DNA of 64,000 bases from Shewanella pealeana ATCC 700345 (lineage in GTDB: Bacteria > Pseudomonadota > Gammaproteobacteria > Enterobacterales > Shewanellaceae), in NCBI RefSeq assembly GCF_000018285.1, contig NC_009901.1:1735001-1799000 (forward strand), given 5' to 3'. Position numbers and translations under genes: made by a program. The notes beneath the pieces were generated by a model, which was given only the letters and a program-made list of their open reading frames with translations, searched no databases and had not been told where the DNA came from. This document shows positions 35,672 through 42,528 of this stretch, one piece after another. Every line of letters starts with the position of its first letter. Within the stretch, counting starts at the first letter, position 1.

Positions 35672-35708
35672 TGGGATTTCATAATGTTTTAATTCTTTAT
35701 GAAAAGAA

Positions 35709-35784
35709 TGGTGGTCGATACTGGGCTCGAACCAGTGACCCCCTCCTTGTAAGGGAGGTGCTCTCCCAGCTGAGCTAATCGACC
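35709..35784 (-). tRNA. tRNA-Val(TAC), copy 3 of 11
   Basis: Identical tRNA body with encoded CCA; 37-base hairpin spacer. Confidence 0.97.
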
Positions 35785-35821
35785 TGGGATCTCATAATGT
35801 TTTAATTCTTTATGAAAAGAA

Positions 35822-35897
35822 TGGTGGTCGATACTGGGCTCGAACCAGTGACCCCCTCCTTGTAAGGGAGGTGCTCTCCCAGCTGAGCTAATCGACC
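35822..35897 (-). tRNA. tRNA-Val(TAC), copy 4 of 11
   Basis: Identical tRNA body; the spacer at 35785-35821 begins with a CTCATAA variant that keeps pairing by a wobble pair. Confidence 0.97.
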
Positions 35898-35934
35898 TGG
35901 GATTTCATAATGTTTTAATTCTTTATGAAAAGAA

Positions 35935-36010
35935 TGGTGGTCGATACTGGGCTCGAACCAGTGACCCCCTCCTTGTAAGGGAGGTGCTCTCCCAGCTGAG
36001 CTAATCGACC
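35935..36010 (-). tRNA. tRNA-Val(TAC), copy 5 of 11
   Basis: Identical tRNA body with encoded CCA. Confidence 0.97.
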
Positions 36011-36047
36011 TGGGATTTCATAATGTTTTAATTCTTTACGAAAAGAA

Positions 36048-36123
36048 TGGTGGTCGATACTGGGCTCGAACCAGTGACCCCCTCCTTGTAAGGGAGGTGC
36101 TCTCCCAGCTGAGCTAATCGACC
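36048..36123 (-). tRNA. tRNA-Val(TAC), copy 6 of 11
   Basis: Identical tRNA body; the spacer at 36011-36047 carries TTTACGAA instead of TTTATGAA. Confidence 0.97.
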
Positions 36124-36160
36124 TGGGATCTCATAATGTTTTAATTCTTTATGAAAAGAA

Positions 36161-36236
36161 TGGTGGTCGATACTGGGCTCGAACCAGTGACCCCCTCCTT
36201 GTAAGGGAGGTGCTCTCCCAGCTGAGCTAATCGACC
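36161..36236 (-). tRNA. tRNA-Val(TAC), copy 7 of 11
   Basis: Identical tRNA body with encoded CCA. Confidence 0.97.
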
Positions 36237-36273
36237 TGGGATTTCATAATGTTTTAATTCTTTACGAAAAGAA

Positions 36274-36349
36274 TGGTGGTCGATACTGGGCTCGAACCAG
36301 TGACCCCCTCCTTGTAAGGGAGGTGCTCTCCCAGCTGAGCTAATCGACC
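36274..36349 (-). tRNA. tRNA-Val(TAC), copy 8 of 11
   Basis: Identical tRNA body with encoded CCA. Confidence 0.97.
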
Positions 36350-36386
36350 TGGGATCTCATAATGTTTTAATTCTTTACGAAAAGAA

Positions 36387-36462
36387 TGGTGGTCGATACT
36401 GGGCTCGAACCAGTGACCCCCTCCTTGTAAGGGAGGTGCTCTCCCAGCTGAGCTAATCGACC
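36387..36462 (-). tRNA. tRNA-Val(TAC), copy 9 of 11
   Basis: Identical tRNA body; the spacer at 36350-36386 carries both the CTCATAA and TTTACGAA variants. Confidence 0.97.
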
Positions 36463-36499
36463 TGGGATTTCATAATGTTTTAATTCTTTATGAAAAGAA

Positions 36500-36575
36500 T
36501 GGTGGTCGATACTGGGCTCGAACCAGTGACCCCCTCCTTGTAAGGGAGGTGCTCTCCCAGCTGAGCTAATCGACC
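36500..36575 (-). tRNA. tRNA-Val(TAC), copy 10 of 11
   Basis: Identical tRNA body; the spacer to copy 11 is two bases longer (39) and slightly diverged (TTTACACAATG, TTTATAAAA). Confidence 0.97.
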
Positions 36576-36614
36576 TGGGATTTACACAATGATTTAATTC
36601 TTTATAAAAAAGAA

Positions 36615-36690
36615 TGGTGGTCGATACTGGGCTCGAACCAGTGACCCCCTCCTTGTAAGGGAGGTGCTCTCCCAGCTGAGCTAATCGACC
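36615..36690 (-). tRNA. tRNA-Val(TAC), copy 11 (promoter-proximal) of 11
   Basis: First gene of the minus-strand operon; its 5' end is about 18 bases from the -10 element of a strong promoter. Confidence 0.97.
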
Positions 36691-36707
36691 TCGCTGTGTG
36701 GGGCCGT

Positions 36708-36735
36708 ATTATAGGGAGGAACGATCCACTGTCAA
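36708..36735 (-). promoter_or_regulatory. Sigma-70 promoter of the tRNA-Val operon
   Basis: On the minus strand: perfect -35 TTGACA, 16-base spacer, perfect -10 TATAAT, then a GC-rich discriminator (ACGGCCCC) as expected for a stringently controlled stable-RNA promoter. Confidence 0.92.
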
Positions 36736-37395
36736 CGCTTTTTTTAGATAAAAGAACGAGTACGGTTCAATTTTGCGCGTGTTGCTGCATAGTTAATCAG
36801 AGCTGGGCCGTTATAGCAAAAAAAGGTTAAAAATTAGCTTGAAAATATGATGACATGCTCGATCTACTTCTCCAACCTAGGCAACGAATATAGTAGGGAA
36901 CTCTTCTATAATTGCTTATTTCTCAATTTTATCGGTTTTCTACTCTTTGAAAATTGAAGTTTATGGATATCTAAATCTGGGTAGGGAGATTTAAGTTGAT
37001 AGTGTGAATGTTAACAAGGGCTGGCCATGAGGCGCACCCTTAAAGATCAATCTCAAATGCATGCTTTCTATATAGAGCCTCTAGGTTTTAGATTTTGGTT
37101 CTGTCTTTCGGCCTCATTCTAAGTATTGCCTTTACTAGCCGTTATTACTAACTCCCCAGTAACTCCTCTATATTGAAGTGTTGTGCTTGTTACATCTGCT
37201 TTTTGAAGTAGGGGGGAGAGTCGCTACTGCTATACAATAGATAAAATTATAAACCGCAGAAAGACAGGTTTTTCCCACAAAATTGGCCATATAGTAGTAG
37301 ATCTATTTTCCCTAGCCCTTTTGGCTGTTAGAATATGCGCCACATTCATTAGTACAGTCTATTATTTAGGCTTTCTACATAGGTCAATGTCCATT
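36736..37395. other. Intergenic region tRNA-Val promoter / gltX
   Basis: About 650 bases between divergent units. I see no gene, tRNA or known repeat. The part nearest gltX has a TAGAAT -10-like hexamer at 37329 with a poor -35 (TTTTCC at 37306) and the same TAGAAT...GCGCC context as the tRNA-Ala promoter; this is the likely gltX promoter, at low confidence. Confidence 0.4.
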
Positions 37396-38805
37396 ATGAC
37401 AGTTAAGACGCGTTTTGCTCCAAGCCCTACCGGCTTTTTGCACGTTGGTGGTGCTCGTACAGCACTTTATTCATGGTTATATGCACGCGCAAACCAAGGT
37501 GAGTTTGTTTTACGTATCGAAGATACCGATCTTGAGCGTTCGACTCCAGAAGCATGCGCCGCAATTTTAGAAGGCATGGAATGGCTTAACCTGAATTGGG
37601 ACGAAGGTCCTTACTATCAAACCAAGCGTTTTGATCGTTACAACGAAATCATTGCACAGATGCTAGAGCAGGGCACTGCATATAAGTGTTACTGTAGCCG
37701 TGAACGCATTGAAACAATGCGTGAAGAGCAAGCCGCGAAAGGTGAGCAACAAAAGTATGACGGTTGCTGCCGCGATAAAGCACCGCGTGATACTGATGAG
37801 CCATTTGTTGTGCGTTTCAAAAACCCAACAGAAGGTAGCGTTGTATTTGACGACCACGTACGTGGCCGTATTGAATTTGCAAACAGCACATTAGATGATT
37901 TGATCATCGCACGTACTGAAGGTACGCCTACTTACAACTTCTGTGTAGTTGTAGACGATTGGGATATGGGAATTACCTGCGTTGTTCGTGGTGAAGACCA
38001 TATCAACAATACACCTCGTCAGATCAACATACTTAAAGCATTAGGTGCACCAGTACCAGAATATGCTCACGTATCGATGATCTTAGGCGATGACGGCGCT
38101 AAGCTATCTAAACGTCATGGTGCGGTAGGGGTGATGCAGTATCGTGATGACGGTTATTTACCAGAAGCGCTACTTAACTACTTAGTTCGCCTTGGCTGGT
38201 CTCATGGCGATCAAGAAGTCTTCTCTATTGATGAGATGAAGCAATTCTTCAACCTTGATGATATCAACAAGGCGGCGTCTGCTTTTAATACCGATAAACT
38301 GATTTGGTTAAACCAGCACTATATTAAAGAATCTGATCCGGAATATGTGGCTTCTCACCTTGAGTGGCACATGGCTGATCAAAATATTGATACAAGCAAT
38401 GGTCCAAAACTGTCTGAAGTGGTTTCTGCATTGTCTGAACGTGCAAAGACATTAAAAGAACTTGCTGCATCTAGCCGCTACTTCTTTGAAGATTTTGCAG
38501 AGTTTGATGAAACTGCCGCTAAAAAGCATCTAAGAGGTGTTGCACTTGAGCCACTAACTTTGTTCCAGACTAAATTAGCTGGATTAAATGATTGGACTTT
38601 AGAAGCTATTCATCAAGCAATTGAAGATACAGCAACTGAATTAGAAGTAGGAATGGGTAAAGTCGGTATGCCATTACGCGTAGCCGTAACGGGCGCTGGT
38701 ATGTCTCCTGCTGTCGATTTAACCATATTCTTGGTTGGAAAGGCCCGTACAGAGCAAAGAATCTCCAAAGCGATTGAATTTGTAGCAAATAGAATAAATT
38801 CGTAA
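37396..38805 (+). CDS. gltX: Glutamyl-tRNA synthetase GltX
   Basis: 469 residues of a class I synthetase. The HIGH-equivalent motif is at the N-terminus ([16 protein letters not shown]), and the KMSKS-equivalent KLSKRHG is near residue 240. A zinc-binding Cys group CYCSRERI...CC lies near 100-130. I start at MTVKTRF by analogy with E. coli GltX; an in-frame ATG three codons earlier (37387) is closer to a weak AGG and cannot be excluded. It charges tRNA-Glu and lies directly upstream of an operon with 13 tRNA-Glu genes, 105 bases from the first tRNA, with no terminator visible between. Confidence 0.95.
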
Positions 38806-38813
38806 AAAACGGG

Positions 38814-38842
38814 TTGACTCTTTTGGGTGCGCTGCATAGAAT
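38814..38842 (+). promoter_or_regulatory. Sigma-70 promoter of the Ala-Glu-Ala tRNA operon
   Basis: -35 TTGACT, 17-base spacer, -10 TAGAAT, followed by the GC-rich discriminator GCGCCACGC. It starts nine bases after the gltX stop and gives a leader of about 60 bases before tRNA-Ala. Confidence 0.88.
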
Positions 38843-38909
38843 GCGCCACGCAGTTGAGACACAGCCAACGAATAGTTCGCGGTGCACTCAAAAGTGATTT
38901 AGTTAGTGA

Positions 38910-38985
38910 GGGGCCTTAGCTCAGCTGGGAGAGCGCAACACTGGCAGTGTTGAGGTCAGCGGTTCGATCCCGCTAGGCTCCACCA
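38910..38985 (+). tRNA. tRNA-Ala(GGC), first gene of the operon
   Basis: 76 bases with encoded CCA; anticodon GGC in CTGGCAG; G3:U70 identity pair of tRNA-Ala is visible (GGGGCCT with AGGCTCC). Confidence 0.97.
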
Positions 38986-39065
38986 ACTAACTGAATGTAA
39001 GCGTTAAGTTCTAGCCTACAGGACTTAATGAGTATTCACTCTTTGCAGAGTCTAATGCAGTCCGG

Positions 39066-39141
39066 GTCCCCATCGTCTAGAGGCCTAGGACACCGCCCTT
39101 TCACGGCGGTAACAGGGGTTCGAATCCCCTTGGGGATACCA
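39066..39141 (+). tRNA. tRNA-Glu(TTC), copy 1 of 13
   Basis: 76 bases with encoded CCA; anticodon TTC in CTTTCAC; T-loop GTTCGAA; terminal pair is G-T. All 13 copies look identical. Confidence 0.97.
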
Positions 39142-39243
39142 CTATTTATAATAATTAGACTTCGGTCTGGTTGTTCAAGCGTTAAACCTTAGCCTACAGG
39201 GTTTAATGAGTATTCACTCTTTGCAGAGTCTAATGCAGTCCGG

Positions 39244-39319
39244 GTCCCCATCGTCTAGAGGCCTAGGACACCGCCCTTTCACGGCGGTAACAGGGGTTCG
39301 AATCCCCTTGGGGATACCA
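39244..39319 (+). tRNA. tRNA-Glu(TTC), copy 2 of 13
   Basis: Identical tRNA body; the spacer before it carries the AAACC/GGGTTT stem. Confidence 0.97.
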
Positions 39320-39421
39320 CTATTTATAATGATTAGACTTCGGTCTGGTTATTCAAGCGTTAAGTACTAGCCTACAGAACTTAACGAGTATTCACTCTTT
39401 GCAGAGTCTAATGCAGTCCGG

Positions 39422-39497
39422 GTCCCCATCGTCTAGAGGCCTAGGACACCGCCCTTTCACGGCGGTAACAGGGGTTCGAATCCCCTTGGGGATACCA
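39422..39497 (+). tRNA. tRNA-Glu(TTC), copy 3 of 13
   Basis: Identical tRNA body; the spacer before it carries the AAGT/ACTT stem. Confidence 0.97.
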
Positions 39498-39599
39498 CTA
39501 TTTATAATAATTAGACTTCGGTCTGGTTGTTCAAGCGTTAAGTACTAGCCTACAGAACTTAACGAGTATTCACTCTTTGCAGAGTCTAATGCAGTCCGG

Positions 39600-39675
39600 G
39601 TCCCCATCGTCTAGAGGCCTAGGACACCGCCCTTTCACGGCGGTAACAGGGGTTCGAATCCCCTTGGGGATACCA
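39600..39675 (+). tRNA. tRNA-Glu(TTC), copy 4 of 13
   Basis: Identical tRNA body; AAGT/ACTT-type spacer before it. Confidence 0.97.
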
Positions 39676-39777
39676 CTATTTATAATGATTAGACTTCGGT
39701 CTGGTTGTTCAAGCGTTAAACCTTAGCCTACAGGGTTTAATGAGTATTCACTCTTTGCAGAGTCTAATGCAGTCCGG

Positions 39778-39853
39778 GTCCCCATCGTCTAGAGGCCTAG
39801 GACACCGCCCTTTCACGGCGGTAACAGGGGTTCGAATCCCCTTGGGGATACCA
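39778..39853 (+). tRNA. tRNA-Glu(TTC), copy 5 of 13
   Basis: Identical tRNA body; AAACC/GGGTTT-type spacer before it. Confidence 0.97.
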
Positions 39854-39955
39854 CTATTTATAATAATTAGACTTCGGTCTGGTTATTCAAGCGTTAAACC
39901 TTAGCCTACAGGGTTTAATGAGTATTCACTCTTTGCAGAGTCTAATGCAGTCCGG

Positions 39956-40031
39956 GTCCCCATCGTCTAGAGGCCTAGGACACCGCCCTTTCACGGCGGT
40001 AACAGGGGTTCGAATCCCCTTGGGGATACCA
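39956..40031 (+). tRNA. tRNA-Glu(TTC), copy 6 of 13
   Basis: Identical tRNA body; AAACC/GGGTTT-type spacer before it. Confidence 0.97.
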
Positions 40032-40133
40032 CTATTTATAATAATTAGACTTCGGTCTGGTTGTTCAAGCGTTAAACCTTAGCCTACAGGGTTTAATGAG
40101 TATTCACTCTTTGCAGAGTCTAATGCAGTCCGG

Positions 40134-40209
40134 GTCCCCATCGTCTAGAGGCCTAGGACACCGCCCTTTCACGGCGGTAACAGGGGTTCGAATCCCCTTG
40201 GGGATACCA
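40134..40209 (+). tRNA. tRNA-Glu(TTC), copy 7 of 13
   Basis: Identical tRNA body; AAACC/GGGTTT-type spacer before it. Confidence 0.97.
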
Positions 40210-40311
40210 CTATTTATAATGATTAGACTTCGGTCTGGTTATTCAAGCGTTAAGTACTAGCCTACAGAACTTAACGAGTATTCACTCTTTGCAGAGTCTA
40301 ATGCAGTCCGG

Positions 40312-40387
40312 GTCCCCATCGTCTAGAGGCCTAGGACACCGCCCTTTCACGGCGGTAACAGGGGTTCGAATCCCCTTGGGGATACCA
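40312..40387 (+). tRNA. tRNA-Glu(TTC), copy 8 of 13
   Basis: Identical tRNA body; AAGT/ACTT-type spacer before it. The next unit in the array is aberrant. Confidence 0.97.
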
Positions 40388-40487
40388 CTATTTATAATAA
40401 TTAGACTTGAGTCTGGTTATTCAAGCGTTAAACCTTAGCCTACAGGGTTTAATGAGTATTCACTCTTTGCAGAGTCTAATGCAGTCC

Positions 40488-40638
40488 TAGCTCTTGTTTA
40501 TAAAGAGTCATCGTCTAGATGATAATACCTAGGACACCGCGCTATTCTTGTTAAGAACAGCACGGCGGTTTCACTTTAATAGCCTTCTAAAGTGTTACTT
40601 ATAGGTCTTCGTTATATTAGAAGTAAAACAATATGTCC
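40488..40638 (+). pseudogene. Remodelled, hairpin-rich tRNA-Glu-like unit
   Basis: In place of a normal tRNA this 151-base unit keeps the D-arm words CATCGTCTAGA and CCTAGGACACCGC and the 3' anticodon-stem word CACGGCGGT of tRNA-Glu, but the other parts are replaced. CTCTT-N7-AAGAG stands at the acceptor position, TGATAATA is inserted in the D-loop, the anticodon loop is exchanged for a long hairpin (CTATTCTT-GTT-AAGAACAG), and CACTTTA-N9-TAAAGTG plus a TTACTT...AAGTAA pairing replace the T-arm. There is no TTC anticodon loop, no GTTCGAATC T-loop and no CCA. It cannot be a working tRNA-Glu. It could be a decayed tRNA or a small structured RNA evolved from one; it is flanked by normal array sequence. 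Confidence 0.75.
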
Positions 40639-40640
40639 GG

Positions 40641-40716
40641 GTCCCCATCGTCTAGAGGCCTAGGACACCGCCCTTTCACGGCGGTAACAGGGGTTCGAAT
40701 CCCCTTGGGGATACCA
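40641..40716 (+). tRNA. tRNA-Glu(TTC), copy 9 of 13
   Basis: Identical tRNA body, directly after the aberrant unit and without the usual spacer in front. Confidence 0.97.
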
Positions 40717-40818
40717 CTATTTATAATGATTAGACTTCGGTCTGGTTATTCAAGCGTTAAGTACTAGCCTACAGAACTTAATGAGTATTCACTCTTTGCA
40801 GAGTCTAATGCAGTCCGG

Positions 40819-40894
40819 GTCCCCATCGTCTAGAGGCCTAGGACACCGCCCTTTCACGGCGGTAACAGGGGTTCGAATCCCCTTGGGGATACCA
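40819..40894 (+). tRNA. tRNA-Glu(TTC), copy 10 of 13
   Basis: Identical tRNA body; AAGT/ACTT-type spacer with the ACTTAATG wobble variant before it. Confidence 0.97.
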
Positions 40895-40996
40895 CTATTT
40901 ATAATGATTAGACTTCGGTCTGGTTGTTCAAGCGTTAAACCTTAGCCTACAGGGTTTAATGAGTATTCACTCTTTGCAGAGTCTAATGCAGTCCGG

Positions 40997-41072
40997 GTCC
41001 CCATCGTCTAGAGGCCTAGGACACCGCCCTTTCACGGCGGTAACAGGGGTTCGAATCCCCTTGGGGATACCA
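40997..41072 (+). tRNA. tRNA-Glu(TTC), copy 11 of 13
   Basis: Identical tRNA body; AAACC/GGGTTT-type spacer before it. Confidence 0.97.
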
Positions 41073-41174
41073 CTATTTATAATGATTAGACTTCGGTCTG
41101 GTTGTTTAAGCGTTAAGTACTAGCCTACAGAACTTAATGAGTATTCACTCTTTGCAGAGTCTAATGCAGTCCGG

Positions 41175-41250
41175 GTCCCCATCGTCTAGAGGCCTAGGAC
41201 ACCGCCCTTTCACGGCGGTAACAGGGGTTCGAATCCCCTTGGGGATACCA
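41175..41250 (+). tRNA. tRNA-Glu(TTC), copy 12 of 13
   Basis: Identical tRNA body; AAGT/ACTT-type spacer before it. Confidence 0.97.
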
Positions 41251-41352
41251 CTATTTATAATGATTAGACTTCGGTCTGGTTATTCAAGCGTTAAGTACTA
41301 GCCTACAGAACTTAATGAGTATTCACTCTTTGCAGAGTCTAATGCAGTCCGG

Positions 41353-41428
41353 GTCCCCATCGTCTAGAGGCCTAGGACACCGCCCTTTCACGGCGGTAAC
41401 AGGGGTTCGAATCCCCTTGGGGATACCA
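41353..41428 (+). tRNA. tRNA-Glu(TTC), copy 13 of 13
   Basis: Identical tRNA body; followed by a different, short 47-base spacer leading to tRNA-Ala. Confidence 0.97.
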
Positions 41429-41475
41429 CTATTTACAAATTCGTGTTAGAAATAACATGAATATTTACCAGAAAT

Positions 41476-41551
41476 GGGGCCTTAGCTCAGCTGGGAGAGC
41501 GCAACACTGGCAGTGTTGAGGTCAGCGGTTCGATCCCGCTAGGCTCCACCA
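41476..41551 (+). tRNA. tRNA-Ala(GGC), last gene of the operon
   Basis: Identical to the first tRNA-Ala of the operon over all 76 bases. Confidence 0.97.
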
Positions 41552-41580
41552 TTTTACTGATTTAAATTAGTAAGTAATTA

Positions 41581-41603
41581 AACCACCTTTGGGTGGTTTT
41601 TTT
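41581..41603 (+). terminator. Terminator of the Ala-Glu-Ala tRNA operon
   Basis: AACCACC-TTTG-GGTGGTT followed by a T run, 30 bases after the last tRNA. Confidence 0.93.
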
Positions 41604-41628
41604 ATGCCTGTAATTTGTAGCCATTCTT

Positions 41629-42087
41629 ATACCAATCAATATAAAGATTTGGTTGCTCAACGAGGTTTAGCGGTTATGAGGGGAGGTCATTAAGTGCTCC
41701 TCGGTAACAGCCCCTGCGTTACTCTCGATAATAGCTCCTGCATTATCCTACTTTCGGTCATCCTTGGTCTCGTACCTCCGATATCCATATAGTCTTGCAT
41801 TAATGAGATTCGCAGCATCTGACCTCCAAGGATGGAGGAAATGTCTTATGTATGTCTGGAACATACAAGACCATGCTTCTCGCAACGAGTGAAGATCACA
41901 GTTGTACTATGGTTTAGCTCGTTAGCACTGCATCAAAGCCGTAAAGATTAGCCATTCTGGAGCGTTTTTGTCTGCCTACTTCTGCGTGAACTGCTTTACA
42001 AGGGAATAACCTTTCTTTCAACTATTCGCCTTGAATTAGTTTGCCAAAAACATTCTGAGTAGATCAACTTCTTATACTGATTGGTAT
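41629..42087. mobile_element. MITE-like element with a nested insertion
   Basis: 459 bases bounded by inverted termini ATACCAATCAATATAA and TTATACTGATTGGTAT. Compared with the second copy 75 bases downstream, it carries about 190 extra bases (roughly 41680-41880) including TGACCTCCAAGGATGGAGG. No transposase frame exists inside. The termini identify a non-autonomous element moved by a transposase encoded elsewhere. Confidence 0.8.
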
Positions 42088-42163
42088 TAAGAGCAGCAGG
42101 GCGTTTATGGCGAGTAGAGAGTACGTAGTGATTACAGATACTGTGAATAACTAGCAATAAGTT

Positions 42164-42429
42164 ATACCAATCAGTATAAAGATTTGGTCGCTCAGCGAGA
42201 GTTTAGCGGCACTGAGGCAAGGCAACGAGTGAAGAGCATAGTTATTCTACGTTTAAGCTCGTTAACGCAGTATCAGAGCCGCTAAAACTCGCCATTCTGG
42301 AGCGTTTTTGGCTGCCTACTTCTACGTTGAACAACTTCACAAGGGAACAACCATTCTGTCAGTTATTCACCTTGAATTAGTTTGCCAAAAAACGCTCTGA
42401 GTAGATCAACTTCTTATACTGATTGGTAT
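42164..42429. mobile_element. MITE-like element, uninterrupted copy
   Basis: 266 bases with near-perfect inverted termini ATACCAATCAGTATAA / TTATACTGATTGGTAT. The interior (CAACGAGTGAAGA, CCATTCTGGAGCGTTTTTG, CACCTTGAATTAGTTTGCC) matches the flanking parts of the longer copy. A TTA follows the right terminus and TT precedes the left, hinting at a short AT-rich target duplication. Confidence 0.85.
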
Positions 42430-42446
42430 TAGTCTGGGCTAACGTA

Positions 42447-42473
42447 TAAAAACCATCATCACTGATGGCTTTT
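42447..42473 (-). terminator. Terminator of the ABC transporter gene
   Basis: On the minus strand AAAAGCCATCA-GTGA-TGATGGTTTTT forms a six- to seven-pair stem with a T run, 56 bases after the stop. The flanking A and T runs would let it work in both directions. Confidence 0.75.
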
Positions 42474-42528
42474 GTACTGAACACTTGAAGCGTAAAGAGT
42501 GAGAAGTGTAAAAACTTGACTACTAATA

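Larger units (their letters stand above)
38986..41352 (+). repeat. Structured 102-base spacer repeats of the tRNA-Glu array
   Basis: Between successive tRNA-Glu genes (period 178) is a conserved 102-base spacer. It has an AGAC-TTCG-GTCT hairpin, a second stem that exists in at least two covarying versions (CGTTAAACC with GGGTTTAATG; CGTTAAGT with ACTTAACG), an ACTCT-TTGC-AGAGT hairpin, and ATTAGAC able to pair with GTCTAAT at the far end. A half-length version precedes the first Glu gene. The last spacer variant before the aberrant unit has TTGA in place of TTCG. Confidence 0.85.

Noticed and set aside
35483..36690. Regular repeats with short spacers resembling a CRISPR array
   Set aside because: Each repeat is a complete tRNA-Val gene with CCA and the spacers are nearly identical, unlike CRISPR spacers; no cas genes are present.
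37321..37395. Longer GltX beginning 25 codons upstream
   Set aside because: The extension overlaps the likely promoter and is absent from GltX proteins, which start just before TRFAPSPTG.
39066..41428. 178-base periodic array on the plus strand as a possible CRISPR or satellite
   Set aside because: The repeat units are functional tRNA-Glu genes with conserved spacers inside an operon having a promoter and terminator.
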